From contig FN649733.1 of NCBI GenBank assembly GCA_000310025.1, forward strand, positions 2,601,549 to 2,665,548: a DNA stretch of 64,000 nt. Direction: 5' to 3'. Below, piece after piece: positions 11,401 to 23,200 of the stretch. The translations under genes and the position numbers were made by a program. Position 1 is the first letter of the stretch, and the number at the start of each line of letters is the position of its first letter. The DNA is from Ectocarpus siliculosus. Taxonomy: Eukaryota > Sar > Phaeophyceae > Ectocarpales > Ectocarpaceae. Under the pieces are notes generated by a model. That model saw nothing but the letters and a program-made list of their open reading frames with translations, searched no databases and was not told the DNA's origin.

Positions 11401-14400
11401 GGGCTATCTTCACGGAGCACCGGTGCTCTTTGATTTGCGCCATCCCGCCTGCTGAGAAATCGTCCCCGAAGTAACCGGGTATCTTGCCATGAGCTAGTAC
11501 TACTGCCGCTATGTCAGCCGTCGCGCAGCTACCGAGCTTCGCTGCTGTAGCCGCAACATAGCACTCTCATCAAAACAAACGTCGTCCGGAATCGCCGAGG
11601 GGGTACCTCGAAAAAATGTCCACCCACCGCGTCTTGGTCCTTGCGTAGCGCCAGGTTGACCCTATACGCCTGTGCCTCGTGTTGCCCGACCCACACGAGA
11701 CCCGCCAGCGGCTGGACCCCCTCTCCTTCCTCGAGTCCCACGTCATCCTCGTCAGCCGTCGATGCGAGTGAAACAAACCTTACGCCGGGAAGCGGGGGAG
11801 ACGGGTGGGGGCGATCAGCACCAAGAGCCTCAACCAACATTCAGGCCAGACGCAAGCAATTATTCCGAGAAAGTCCGGTAGTTCTAAACACCCCGCGCAT
11901 GCTTTGAACCGGAGGTGGGTGTACTGCCAAGCCGATAGAGAGGTCGATGAACTCTGGCCGGCTCTCGCTGAAAATCGAAAAGGCATTGGTAGTGGTGCCC
12001 TTGTGTTTTGGGGGTGAAAGCTCACGTTGCTAGCCTGCGCTTGTGACGCGGAGCGCCCCCCTTCCTGGCCGTACGTTCCCGATGTTCGATGACCCCTGCG
12101 CCTTGCTCTTCTTCTCCGTGGGAGCCCCCCCCCGATCTCGCGCTGCAGAAGGTTCTCTCTGAAACCAGTAGCAAATCCATGCGATGTAAGGATAATAGGC
12201 GCATGGCGATGGTATAGAGAAGCCCCCAGCAGCATCGTAAGCGTTGTCGTCGAAAGAGCGGCGTGGCTAGCAACATCACCATTGGCCAGGTTCATCGAAA
12301 AACGAGGCTACTCTTCGTTTTATACTAGACCGGCGGGGCACAGCGGCAGGTTCGCTACTGGTTTGCTGCTTATAGACTAATGCGATGAGCGCGCTATTCC
12401 TGTGCCAACCAACCACCGCATCTCCCTCTTAAACCAAGCAAAGAGCGGGCGGAAAACATTTATTCTTCTTCTTGATGAAACACGTTTCTCTGCTGCTGCG
12501 GTTCACCAGGCGGGATCCTCGACTGTTCCCCACCGGCTCCCCTTTCGAAACATCGGAAATGTAAATGTTGCTTGCTTTCGTTCTTGTGCGCATGTACTGG
12601 GAACCCAAACCAACGCATGTTTTCAGGGGCGGCAAAGGGCATGGGCTCCCGACAGAGCCGATCTGCCGGAAATTGCAACACGCTTCCTCACGAGACGATC
12701 TGCCGGAAATTGCAAAAAGCACGTGACCAATTTCTCACCCCTCTTGCGCACACAACCAGACGGTCCTTCGCTCGTGTATGTTTCTATCTGACTGATTGGC
12801 CACAGAACCAAGGCGGCACCAAGTGTTCAGCCTGGGTTTCGCACCCACGGCCACACCGTTTTACAAGCCGAAATCAAACCATCAGACATGTAGTCAAACC
12901 TCTTTAGTCAGAAGATTCAGATGACTACTGTAGCCTCATGGTTTGACTTCGGGTTCTAAGACACACCGAACTTTCTATACACTACCCGAACACACGGAAA
13001 TACAGAGTGTAGTTGAAAGTTCAATCTCTCCGCACACGCCGAGGCAGAGCAGCTGTAGCTCACCGCTGGGAAGTAGTGAGCCCTGGTGGTTGTTCCCGTT
13101 GTCCTCCACCATGGCGTCCTCTGGCCCCGCCGGGTCTGCCTGGCCCGCCTGAAAAAAAACACACGATTCGGTCTTCTCTTGGTGGTGATCGTATAACAAC
13201 CGTTCGCCCACTCCGGCCCTACTACTGCTGCACACCCTGCAACAAAATATTGCCCCAAGGATGAACCCCCCGAACACCTGTCTGCCGATGGCGTAGTATC
13301 GAAGGTTTTTGTTCCCAATCCCACTGACGAGAACAACAGCGTCTTTGCGGTGCTACAGCAGTGTAGTGCAGGTACGCTTCCTCTGAGAAACAGCAGCTGT
13401 TTTCGGCAAGGCTGAAAGCCTCACAGCAGTGGGTGAGAAGAACGTACATAGGACACAGAACTCGATGGTGGAGAGAATCGGTTGTAAATTGTTACCACAT
13501 CTCCTCCCGCAGCTATCCTTGTGGAAACGTGGAAACTCAGGTACAAGGTTGAAGGGGGGGTGGGTCCGGACCGCAGACTACCGTAGGGTGCGCAAGATAC
13601 CATACTCCATACTCCCTGGCGACCGAATTCGACAGCTCGATTACTCCACGACGAAAGGATACCGAAATCAAATCACACGTGTTCGGAAAGCTCTCGATGA
13701 GGCGGTCCAACGCCGCCATTTCCGGCATCGTCGCTGCTTTTTGCTGCGGAGAAGTCAAGCTTTAAACCATCCGTACAGGGGGTGTGATATTACGCAACCT
13801 TCACCGCTGGCAGTGCACGGAGAAGCAGAGGCACACAAACCTCCATTAATCTCACACATTTAGGATCGTGTCTTTTTGGTGCTCCGTGTCCGGTGGTATG
13901 GGATTCTGATCTCCCCTCCCGCCGCACTTTGCACTCCCTACGAAACGAGCAATAGCATTACAGCACAGCAGTGTAGTTTGTCGTGGGTGGATACTGCGGT
14001 GGAGACGCTCGCCTTCTTCTTCGTGCTCTCCCACCTGGAAATAGCGCACACCCACCAGCAATTGGGCAACTGGTGCGGCGGCCTGTCCCAGTGCTCGCTG
14101 AAAGCACCCCTTGCAGCCGAGGATTGGCGCACCGGGTTCCTCCTTAGCGCCTAGTCCATCATAATCAACCTCGATATCGCCACCGAGCGACCTGGCCTTG
14201 ACCTGAAGGTGCATGCATGTTGAGCGGTTTTTGTAGCAGTTTGGAACATATCCGGCGCAAATGAGAAGAAAAGAGCGGAATGGAAATCACAACCGCAGTT
14301 GTGACCAACTTCGCAAAAAAAGTACAACACCCGATGGAGGAAAAGCACGACACCTGGTATCTACCTCTCTCCCTCCTAAATGGGTATCTACCTCTCGCCT

Positions 14401-17068
14401 TATGTGTACTGCTGTATCTCCGATGCCACTACAACATGAGAAGTCTACTGTAGACGATGCACGCTCCCACGTAATCTTGGCTTGTGACGTCATGTACCCG
14501 GGGGACGTTCTGCTGGGCCGAGCAAGAGCAAAAGACCTGCACTTCGTTCGCCACGCCGTTGCACGTTGGTTTGTGGTTGGACATGCCACCCTTGACGGCG
14601 TGTGCATCTCGATCCCAAACGTCAACAGAGCTCCTGTTCCGTGTGTGTGTTCGGGGCTGTACCAGGTACACCAGAGAGGATAGCACACCTTTTCCCCCGC
14701 ACAGCCGCCGCCCAGGCTCGTCCCGACACAGCCGCCGTCCGGTTCCACAAGAGATCCACCAACGCCTAGCGAACTCACACCCCAAGATCCTCGCCCACTC
14801 CCAGATCCATGCGTGCGATCCTCTCTGTGATTGCTCGCACAACAAAGAGAGACATCTACCGAAAACCTGGAGGCATTGTGTGGTGTGTGGTGTCCATTCC
14901 CATCAAAGAGCCCAAACTGAACCAGCGCCGAACCGATCGATGTGACGGTTCACCTTCATGTGCGTTCGTACGACGTACGACGAATGCCGACAGCAGTTTT
15001 TAGTAGACTGCGCCCTCGCAACTGCTGTACGAATGTAGTATGCATGCCGTGATCTACCACTTCTGCTGTAGTCCGCGAACGGAGATCGCTGCTGCTGCTA
15101 TCGACTAAAATAGGTATTTTCTATGTGATGATACAAAGGGCAGCCGTAGTACAGCAGTAGCATTCACTTCTTATGCTGTATGCAGTACTTCGTCTTACAG
15201 CAGTATTCTACATGATACACTTGTGTAGATTATTCTCTTTCAAAACCTGGAGTATTCCAGCTGACTGGACATTTGGTTTGATCCCTGATTGTCGGCGGGG
15301 GCGGCCTGTTGAAATTCCCCTATAACGTTGTCAAAGAAATGGGGGGGGGGAGACTATACCCGACTACGTACACTGCTGTACTTGTACGCATATAACGCGG
15401 GGAGTACGCCGCCCAAATGTGACTTTGCGTCTAATAACTGCTGTCAACATGATTATCAGCAGGGTGTCGTTTGAGAAAGTGTAGTCTCTACGGTAGCCTT
15501 TAGTCTTCGTCTCGCGAACAACGTGCTGTGGGATGCAGGCATACTACGAGCGTTTTGCGCGAGGGGTTGCGTGCGGCCGTTCTACAACCTGTGTCCTCAC
15601 AAGTGCCAGATAAACTTCACTCTACATGTAGCTCGGAAGGCAGACATACAGATGGAATGTTACAGCTTTGCGGGCCGCGGAGGTATGACGCGTCAATAGC
15701 TGGGTGTGAGTTCCAGCCTTGGGCGCATTCCAGCAACAGCGCCGCCGACGCTTCCTCGTAGAAGTATTTGTTAAAATGCCGAGGTACGTACTCGCCACTG
15801 TTGTTGTTCCGTCATCGGTGGGTTTGGACCTTCTCAGGCAAACAGTCGCGAAGAAAGTGATACTCAACGCACGGGGTGCACAGCCACACAAATGTAGCAG
15901 GTAGACCAAGTTAAGGATCCTCAACCAGGAGCTCTTTTCCCAGTGCTGCTATCAAGACACCGAGTAGCCGCAATAACGCTACGCTTAGTCTTAAGTCTTT
16001 TTGCGATCAGCCTATAAAGAGACCGAATTACACTTCGACCCAACGAAGTCGGTGTCTACGTTTGACGGGTCGGAGCTCTGGTCGCAAGGCTCGCCAAGCT
16101 CTCTTCTGGTCTCTCACGGAAGAACGAACTCTCTGCGGTTTTGATAAAGCTGAGGCGCTTTTGTCTTCTTTCCGACGAATCGTGGCCGCCTCGTTCGTTC
16201 GATACCCGGGAAAGGCAGTCCGCCCGCGGCGCCCACGCCCAGCCCCATCTGCACGGGAAACACAGCAGCAGCAGTGCAGCAAAGCAACTGCGACGGATGA
16301 ACTTCACAAGGAAAGCGAGATTGCGACTTGGCGGCCGTTCGACACACGCATACGTTGTCGTTTTCAAGAGTTGGTCCTACAATTGTAAGGTCCAAACGTT
16401 CGAATTTAGCACCGGTCGCGACACCGAAGAACCGAAACGCAAATAAATACATCCCGATAAACATTGCTACGGCAATGTCAGATTTAATGTCACGTGCACA
16501 GGAGTCGGCGCTTGTTTTGAGGGTTCACGCGTGCACATTACCTCAAGCGTGGTTTAGGCAACAGTAGTAGTAGGTGTAACCACAGTGGTTCCTAAAGCGA
16601 ATCCCCATGGCAACGGCACACAGAATCGCCCACCACACAGGCCTGCGCGCGTGGTCAGCCCCAGTTGGCGTACATCCGACGCGTGTTGTTGTGATTGGTT
16701 CAGACGACGTGAAAAAAAGCACGTCACGTGCATACAAGGTCACGAATCCATGGCAAACAACGCGCTCACATTACGTCGACCCCGAAGCCACGGGCGATAG
16801 CCTCGATCGCCTGCCGCTGCGCGCCATCAGGCCTGAAAAACGCTTCCAACACGATGTCGCTCGATCGATCCTCCTCTAACCATCCCCGGACCCTCCCCTG
16901 GAAGACCTGGAGCGCCGTTCTCCAGTGCATGTCTGGGTGGCCCTGCGCCAAGGACTCCTCGTACACGTCGGCAATGTCCAACACGCGGACGTCTCGGAAA
17001 CCCTCGCAGCTGGTGCGGAAGTGGGTTTTTCCCGTGCCAGACACGCCTCCGATCCCGTAAATCGTCAT
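1322..17068 (-). CDS. Large multi-exon gene: P-loop kinase-like N-terminus, two tandem ~470-aa modules, RGG/poly-Gln C-terminus
   Basis: Function not recognised. Exons in transcription order: 17068-16775, then less certain exons between 16.7 and 13.9 kb, then 13148-13064, 12158-12026, 11778-11607, 11217-11047, 10620-10471, 9350-9081, 8613-8494, 8164-7985, 7557-7294, 7053-6994, 5825-5652, 5192-4725, 4268-4155, 3680-3507, 3245-2985 and 2869-1322. Every junction from 13148 onward agrees in phase and uses GT-AG sites; most are phase 0. That agreement is the main reason to read one gene instead of several. The middle holds two copies of one module, described separately. The P-loop start and RGG end hint at an RNA- or nucleotide-related job, but this is inference. 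Alternative: two or three neighbouring genes, since read-through of the exons at 7294 and 2985 gives stops at 7120 and 2886. The link between 16775 and 13148 is the weakest part. Confidence 0.5.
2043..2087. repeat. CTG/CAG trinucleotide repeat (poly-Gln codons)
   Basis: About 13 near-perfect CTG units on the plus strand. On the minus strand they encode the poly-Gln run of the terminal exon. Confidence 0.85.
2885..2890 (-). terminator. AATAAA overlapping a TAA stop, possible early poly(A) site
   Basis: The frame of the last module exon, read without splicing, ends CAATAA, and the stop is part of AATAAA. If used, it would give a short protein lacking the RGG tail. It may be chance. Confidence 0.3.
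2985..5825 (-). CDS. Tandem module, copy B (downstream copy)
   Basis: Exons 5825-5652 (FFRACFGEDIV ... YLEHGLRVCREEGVK), 5192-4725 (PCEFSLLRARSALTGE ... YSGPPWADVDTLTSKDV), 4268-4155 (QVVHVAGQRAVADKVF), 3680-3507 (VDMKSTGAMRIM ... MARAGGADVDEIK) and 3245-2985 (WRAQNVSVELSPM ... SEAVGVDLWLDGLELRG, ending AKLETE). Each exon matches one in copy A at the same borders and phase, except that 5192-4725 corresponds to two copy-A exons, so one intron was lost here or gained there. A small exon 7053-6994 (KRILLQELGIREEEA, phase 0) sits between the copies. Without splicing at the GTGGGA donor after LETE, the frame runs to a TAA at 2886. Paralogous but clearly diverged, so the duplication is old. Confidence 0.65.
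5351..5443. repeat. (CT)n microsatellite in an intron
   Basis: More than 70 bases of nearly pure CT, preceded by CTCA units. It lies in the intron between exons 5825-5652 and 5192-4725 of the minus-strand gene. The Ser/Leu and Arg/Glu open frames over it are artefacts. Confidence 0.9.
7294..11217 (-). CDS. Tandem module, copy A (upstream copy)
   Basis: Exons 11217-11047 (LLRFFRVHFGGEFELS ... CLEYAIHVCREGAE), 10620-10471 (PRELTLFRARQACNEE; contains a CSRCG cysteine pair), 9350-9081 (YAGPPWIDVGTFKDKRI ... RSLEFGFEVGGL), 8613-8494 (GVLRVVGHPAAVEELFGRA), 8164-7985 (STDEEIEAITRAGGVAKDQV) and 7557-7294 (ERNVSVYVGPIA ... EAVGVDLWLDG, ending ARLEEQ). All introns are phase 0. If the last exon is not spliced at its GTATCA donor, the frame stops at 7120. 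The stretch VVGHPAAVEELFGRAVKLL has the V-x-G-x-x-x-A-V-x-x spacing of the second half of a KH-like fold, but no GXXG loop is seen, so I do not assign KH. No known family is recognised. Confidence 0.65.
11607..13148 (-). CDS. Linker exons ahead of the first tandem module
   Basis: Three exons join in phase: 13148-13064 (85 nt, starts AGQADPAGPEDAMVEDNG), 12158-12026 (133 nt, charged and basic: GEEEQGAGVIEHRERTARK) and 11778-11607 (172 nt, includes GLVWVGQHEAQAYRVNLAL and ends GGHFFE). The phases run 0 to 1, 1 to 2, 2 to 0, which would be unlikely by chance with this many matching splice sites. The protein is acidic then basic and looks mostly disordered until the last exon, which has the alternating pattern of beta strands. 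The last exon feeds directly into the first exon of module A at 11217. No known domain is recognised. Confidence 0.45.
13679..13767 (+). repeat. Dispersed repeat, copy 1
   Basis: About 90 bases (from CGTGTTCGGAAAGCT to GTCAAGCTTTAAACC) match 19929-20020 at roughly three quarters of positions by eye, in the same orientation. Both contain a CAACGCCGCC core. Family unknown; non-coding. Confidence 0.55.
13850..14208 (-). CDS. Possible internal exon of the minus-strand gene
   Basis: After a CACCTTCAG acceptor near 14208, the minus strand reads VKARSLGGDIEVDYDGLG and on to ILGCKGCFQRALGQAAAPVA. This is a normal amino-acid mix, unlike the surrounding frames. A GTGGGA donor after YFQ near 14030 would close the exon in phase 0. 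No domain is recognised. It lies between the P-loop exon and the exons that lead into the tandem modules, so it probably belongs to the same gene. A second candidate at 14.5-14.65 kb is open on both strands and could not be decided. Confidence 0.35.
14240..16774. other. Sparse region inside the presumed minus-strand gene
   Basis: Mostly intron-like sequence with many ACTGCTGT/ACAGCAGT motifs (for example near 15022, 15151, 15370 and 15441). Candidate minus-strand exon near 15.66-15.79 kb (frame with YVPRHFNKYFYEEASAALLL). No RNA gene or mobile element is recognised. Confidence 0.4.
16775..17068 (-). CDS. First exon: P-loop NTPase / AAA_33-type kinase-like domain
   Basis: The ATG at 17068 opens 98 codons starting MTIYGIGGVSGTGKTHF. 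GGVSGTGKT is a Walker A motif at about residues 7-15. It is followed by a helix-rich stretch (VLDIADVYEESLAQGHPD) and a strand plus helix (IVLEAFFRPDGAQRQAIEAI), the order seen in small P-loop kinases of the polynucleotide-kinase-like AAA_33 group. The exon ends at GFGVD in phase 0 before a GTAATG donor. A possible continuation lies near 15.66-15.79 kb, where one minus-strand frame reads YVPRHFNKYFYEEASAALLL, but I could not fix its borders. The domain would bind and hydrolyse ATP or GTP; the substrate is unknown. Start codon and domain type are fairly clear; the link to downstream exons is not. Confidence 0.6.
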
Positions 17069-17802
17069 CGACTACTCCTGTAATCGGCGTCATCATCACA
17101 AAAATGTCCGGAGCGAGAATGGAGACAAAGGGAACGAAGCCCGGGTTGGGAAACAAGAACCCCGAACTCAAGCAGATACAAAGCACGGTTGACATTTTGT
17201 ACACGAGCGTGGGGGTCACATCGCCAACATTCCCGCTGAGAGAATGGTTTGTGGTTTCGCTTCTTAAATCGCGACGATCAACAAGGAAACAACGAAATAA
17301 CGGAAGAAACGCAAAAAAAACGCCGTGGGTGAGGGAAAGCAGTAGCTCACACCACTTTAAACGTGTTCTTTATTCAACCCTCAAAGGTGTGGAGTCTATT
17401 CGCGCGACATTCTTGTTGACCCTGCCACACACACAAGCAGAGATAAGCTATGCTGTAGCTAACTGCCTCGGACGGCCCGCAGTTCGGAGAACTTGGTCTG
17501 CGGCAGCGCTTACAACGGTAGATTGTGAATGTCCTCAGATTTGCGCAGTTTTCGGACTGCAGCTGCCTTCGATAGCACGGCCCCAGCAACAGACCGCGTG
17601 TCGCTGCTCCGTGATCTCCTCTACGGGCATAGATGGTCAAGTTGGGACTCTGCCACACACCAACCTTCTTTTTTAGCACACACCGTATCGTTTTTTTTAA
17701 TTCAATTTATAGAACGTGGTTGACATGGTGGAATTGACATGTTGGAACTGTTTGTCCTGGTTCAGGAGAAGGTGTGTGTAGAGGCAACACCGTAGACTCC
17801 AT

Positions 17803-19414
17803 GCTAAGCTCAGCCTTATCAGGCAACCCTGATTTATTGCCTGACAGCCCCTTTTCAGATCGGGGTTGCCTGAGAGGGTGTTTGGTGCCTGACATGCCTG
17901 ACTTTCGCCAGGCAACGCAGCAAACCGCCAAAACACGTGTCAGGCATCATAAAATAAACGCCAAATCTCATAAGTAGGTATGTAGGGGGCCGAGGGGTGC
18001 CCGCCCGTGAGACACAGCGAGGGGGAACAAATCAAGCACGGACCCCCTCCCAATTTGAAAACACGCGCGCACGAGCAGCAGCACAGGGCACAGGACCAGG
18101 AGCCAGGAGCCAGCACACACGCTGTAGTCGCTGTAGACCTGCAGAGTGTAGAGTGTAGAGTGCCGACTGCCGCGGTGGGATACCACTGCAAGGAGCTGTA
18201 TCATGCCTCAGGAAGAAGGCACCACTGCAACTGCGTCTGTTCCAGCACCTGCGGCTGAAGCAGCTGGGGCGAGCAGCGCAGCTGCTGCATCACCTGACCC
18301 ACCACTCCGGTTACCGGGGTCTAGACGTACCAATCCAACTGAAGCGAGTGCTTTTTTGTGTTCACAGGCTGACTACCATCCGAAAACCGATCTACCGAGA
18401 ACAAGCGAGTATATGACAAGAATCACCAAAGACGCAATAACAATAACAGTAAAAGAGAAGAGAGCAGGGGGGCACACCAACATGAAACGCATCGCAACAC
18501 TCGGTAGTGTCGTGCTGGCAGTGTGTCGTGTGGTCGTGCAGCAAGATGCTGCCAGCTTCTTGCCAAGATGCTGCCAGCTAACTTTTCTTGCCCGTGCGTA
18601 CATGAAAGGGATTGCGGGAAAGTCGAGGGCGCGCCAATAATCTGGCTGCTCGCATTTACCTTCGGTCATATTTTAAAAATCCTGGCCCCCTGCTCCTAGA
18701 AGAGCTCGTTGACTGTTAGCGTTGTCTATTTAGCGCTTCTGCACACACCAAACAGATGGAAGTGGGGGAGGATGGTAATTATCGGTTTACCATGCCTTGC
18801 GTCGGCGGGGAACGCTTTGCTTGTTGTCGAATGTTGAATGTCCGAATCTTGTTTTGAACGTTTGTCTGGTTTCTTTGGCATCTGTACAATCTTTGCGAAG
18901 TAATGGTTTTCTCTGTTTCTTTCTGCTCCTCCAGCTTCTGTGTGCTCTCTGTATGTACCTCGCCCCTCGCCCGCTTCAAGCAACCTCTTGCTGATGATGT
19001 TGGTGGAGTACTGAGTCGAGACGCATGGGGTGAATGGGGGGACCAACGGGGCAAATAAATGTTGTTTGCAAAACATAAAACAATATATATATTGCGTTAA
19101 CTACGTGTCTAAATATTTCAGTGTAAGCTCTGCATGCCAACACTGCCGGTGTACGTTAGTTGCGCGCTACAGTTGCGTAATGAGGGCGCCAAAACGACTT
19201 GAATGGGTTTCAGGCAAGTGTCAGGCAAGGTTTCAGGCAGGTTGCCTGATTCAAATCAGGCATTTCAGGCAACCAATCAGGCATTTCAGGCAAAAACCTG
19301 GTGTCAGGCAAATGCCTGAAATTTTGCCTGACCCCAAAATTTTTCGCCTGCGGCGGGCTGTTTTGCACACGCCTGAAGCACGCCTTGGGCGTGCCTGATA
19401 AGGCTAAGCTTAGC
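17803..19414. mobile_element. Non-autonomous DNA transposon with terminal inverted repeats
   Basis: The left end begins GCTAAGCT and runs into AGCCTTATCAGGCA; the right end is its inverse, with one mismatch in 23 bases. Both ends are flanked by TCCAT (17798-17802 and 19415-19419), a 5-bp target duplication. Inside each end there are many copies of CAGGCA/TGCCTG in both orientations (about 17817-17945 and 19205-19400), like the subterminal binding arrays of several cut-and-paste families. The 1612-bp element has a short open frame at 18203-18640 (MPQEEGTTATASVPAPAAE start) but no recognisable transposase, so it is probably mobilised in trans. The superfamily is not assigned: a 5-bp duplication is unusual, and I cannot search for relatives. 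Confidence 0.75.
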
Positions 19415-19928
19415 TCCATGCTACCCTGGTGGAGACAAGAACACAAAACGCTACTACTGCTGTACTGTACAATTCGGAGTCTACCTGCTGTGTACCAAGC
19501 CAGCACAACGCCGGTGATGGCGTAATGGGATTGTCCTCGTGACGGTCGCCGGAACAATGCGAACGGCCGTAAGTTTTGAAAAAGATCAAAGACCGGAGCT
19601 ACTCTACTGACTTGTTCTCTTCCGTGTTGTGGGCTACAGCAGTACTCTGTGCCACAACGAACGGCTTGCTTGTTGTGGCGTACTTTCCACTTGGTCTTAT
19701 ACATGTGTCTCGTGTTTGCTTGGTGCTACTGCTGTACCTCGGTTGTATCCAACAGTACACATACAGTAGTCAAAAATCAAGATAGATGGGCAAACCCCTT
19801 CGAGACAGGTTCAACACGTGACACAAGATACCACACCACCTGGAGACTTGTTATACTGCTTGTAGATCGATTACCGTTAGTCCACGACGAAGAGATGCAA
19901 ACATGAAACTAGATGAAACGATCCATAT

Positions 19929-20020
19929 GTTTTCGGAAAGCTGTCGACGAGACGTTTTCAACGCCGCCGTTTTCGGTGCTGCCACTATTTCTGCTCTGTG
20001 GAGAAATCGAGCTTTGAACA
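19929..20020 (+). repeat. Dispersed repeat, copy 2
   Basis: Partner of 13679-13767, starting ATATGTTTTCGGAAAGCT and ending near GAAATCGAGCTTTGAAC. Lies just right of the DNA transposon. Confidence 0.55.
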
Positions 20021-20157
20021 AAGGTCCGAATTTGTGGTACCAACCAACGTTGTCCAAGGGTCCAAGGATTTTGGTACCCACGGAATGTGTTTCCCCGTAA
20101 TTTTGACTCGGGCATCGCGGTTCATGGCTGCGGGAGGCTGAGGCTTATTGTTGGGGC

Positions 20158-20235
20158 AAAACAACCCTCGCCAGTTGTAATCACAAACAACCCTCGCCAG
20201 TTGTAATCACAAAACAACCCTCGCCAGTTGTAATC
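20158..20235. repeat. 26-27 bp tandem repeat, three copies
   Basis: Three head-to-tail copies sharing CCCTCGCCAGTTGTAATC with AAAACAA or CACAAAC spacers; the copies are almost identical, so this is recent. Confidence 0.9.
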
Positions 20236-23200
20236 GTGGCGGGCATAGCTACTCATCAAACCGTTGGCGTGTTTTGCGCTGATGTGGGAGACGCGCTGGT
20301 GTACTGGAATTTCGGGGTGCGAGCGTACACGTCATCGAAAAACTTCACACAACAGTCCCATCTTTCAGAGGGCAAGCAATACATCACACGCACCTTTCCG
20401 CTGCTGCATAAGTGGGGTCCAACCAGTCGGAAGAGTACCAATAAAGCTAGCCTATCGTGGTTGTGTCCTCGCAGCGTGACACGCAGGCATCATCCGCAGC
20501 TTTGAGTCGTTGTCGCACCGCTCTTTTCATTGGAATCCGGCTCTATTTGTTTTCATCCCCGCCCCCCTTGTCTAACGCCTCTTTGAAGACATTCGTGGTA
20601 TGCGATCAAACGAGCACCCCCAAATAGTTCCACCCCTGCGCAACAGCTGGCTACGACGGGGTCCGAACAGGCAGCATGCTCAGCCGGCTGAAGGTGCGGC
20701 ATGAGTTTTTTTAGGCTGGCTTGCTGGCGTGTACCGGAATGGACTCTTGCCAGTGTGTGCGTATGGGGTCTATGAAGACCCTCAAACACCTTCCCCAGTT
20801 TGGCCCGGCGGGGCTTTCGCTAATAAAAAAATGACGTTTGGTTGGAGACTGAAAAGGGGCGAGCCGTCGAGATTACCGAGAGGTTGGCGATAGGTCCACG
20901 CCGAAGCAGACAGTTCCTCGTAGGTCTTCCCGCTCTCTGGGACACGTGGCCTTTCTTCGGTAGGTGTGTGTGGCATGTCTGGCCGGTGCCGCGCCGTCGC
21001 CGATTCTCATCGGGGACGGAATGCGCCTATGATTTTTTACAGTTGAAGGAGGCTGGACGGGAAAAGATTGCCACTTTGACGTAAGGGCGCGTCGCCTACG
21101 ACCACGCCGTTCACAGTTCACAGCCACGTGGGGTGCATGGTCAGTCAGGGACGTTCGGTTCTTCCCTCGTGTGTCTCGCCAGATGAGGCACTGAATGCGT
21201 TCATGTTTCGCGGCGACACCTGCAAGTTTTGTGTTTTTTGTCCTTCACAGCGGCGCGAAGGGCGTGTGATTTGCTTGACGTCATCGATATGTGTGGGCCG
21301 CCTTTTCTCTCTTGCGTGCGAAACGAAATGTGTAAATATATCCAGAACAAGATGACAGAGAGGCAACCACGACACGCGAATCCAGCAAAATTGTTTGGTT
21401 TTGTTACGCACAGGGTGAGGACGGGGCGTCACGGGTGCACCTGGCTCTTGGCGCTTTCTGCTGTGTGCATGTGCTGTTGTGTCGGGAAACCAAGCCGCGG
21501 TCGGCTCTACTGGTCGACTTTTAAAAATCTGTCACGCCAATGACAGGGCCGCCTGCTTGCTGCACCCACACATGCAAGACGTTGACGATTTTTATAATCG
21601 GCGCGCGAATGTGCTCACCTACCCCAGGCACTTCCGATTGCGCAGTCAAGAGCCACGCTAGACTGACATACAGCAGTTGTCCTCACCCCTTTGTTTTGGG
21701 AGAGATTGGTGAGCTATGTCACCACGAGACACATACACACCTGGCGGCGGCTGTCTATATACCGGAATGTCTTCTTATTTGATCAATATCCCAAATTACT
21801 TGCCGGGTGGAAATAGGCGACCTTTCAACGCGTGTGACACCACATCGAAACGGTCTGTGTCCGTTTATTTTACCGCTGAGAGCAGCAGCAGCAGCAGCAT
21901 CAGTACGACGCTTCTTTACTGTGCGCTGCTCACCGAACGCTGCAACACCCCCGTAGAATCAGCTGTCGTGCGAGTGTTTCACCGCCGTGCCACGGGAAAG
22001 ACGGAACTCCGTTCATGTTTCCAGAAGATCCACGGATCCGCTAACCACAACCCCCAACACAAGCATTATTTGGAACGGAAGGAAGTCCCGGAACACTAAA
22101 TAAAAGTGCTGCTGCTGCAGTGTGCCATTGGCACGACCAAGCTTGGCCCGAGCCGCCTCTCTCGCTGTCATGTTAAGAAATTGGTTCTGCTGCTGTTTTC
22201 TGGGTGTGGTTTCGGCCGACCAGCGAGCCACATGAGTTGCCTTAGAGCGAAAAAACATCTCCAGAGGCTACACAGCAGTATCTGTATATATGTCTGTTTC
22301 CTTGGAGAGGAAGACATATCTCCAAAGAGTTGCGGACAGAACGACAGAACACGTCTCCATCAAATAAATACCGAGCGGACATGAGATAACCAAGGATCGT
22401 TTTTTTTCGAAGCAACCACTCGCGTAAAACCAAAGAACGACTCCCTCGTATGTTCGTGCCTGATATTGCCCCGTTGGAAGGGATGCGTTGAATGAAATAT
22501 GCGTACTGTGAAGTCTTTCGGCATTGGTGGTTGCGGGATAGCTATTTTTTTTTCACATCGAAAAATGAAGAAGCGATGCGTCAGGACTTGGTTTGGGGGG
22601 AAAGCGATTTTGGTGTCCAGCCTATATGGACGTGGATACTCTTCATGTATAGGTGGAGAGCTGCTTTTTAAGCTTCCTATAATAGATGTCTTGAGTTATT
22701 GGCTGGAAACACCAATGTATCAGGCAGGTATTGTTCACAGCTTTTTAGGGTATCAGCGCCTATGTGTCTACAACTGCCAAAGCTGGTTGCGCAGCTTGTT
22801 CAAGCAGCAGCTGCTGCTGTTGGTGCGTTGGTTCCAGAAAAGAAAAAAAGCACCAAGAGGCACACAGAGAGCAGCTTGTCTCTTTTCGGATAAAATCTAA
22901 TTGCGGGCAGAAAGTCTAATCCTCCGTAAACTTTTAGGCCGCCAACGTTTATATCTGTATGAAGAATTAAATGACAATCCTTCAAAGATCCGGCCGTTCG
23001 CGAAAGATCTGGCTCCTTCGGGCGCACTGCACGCTTCTATCCACTACTGCTGTGTCCTGCGCGCCCCCCCCCCCGTTCTCTAGCCTACTGTTGTATGCAT
23101 AGGTACAAACCGTACCTCTTCGGGAAGAAAGAAATTACCCCTCCAATCGACAGCGGTAGTAGACTAACGATCGAAGATCCGGCTGTTCCGCCGAGCGACA

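Noticed and set aside
22770-22893. Small open frame ending STKRHTESSLSLFG
   Set aside because: Plausible composition but no start, family or adjacent exons; kept only as a note.
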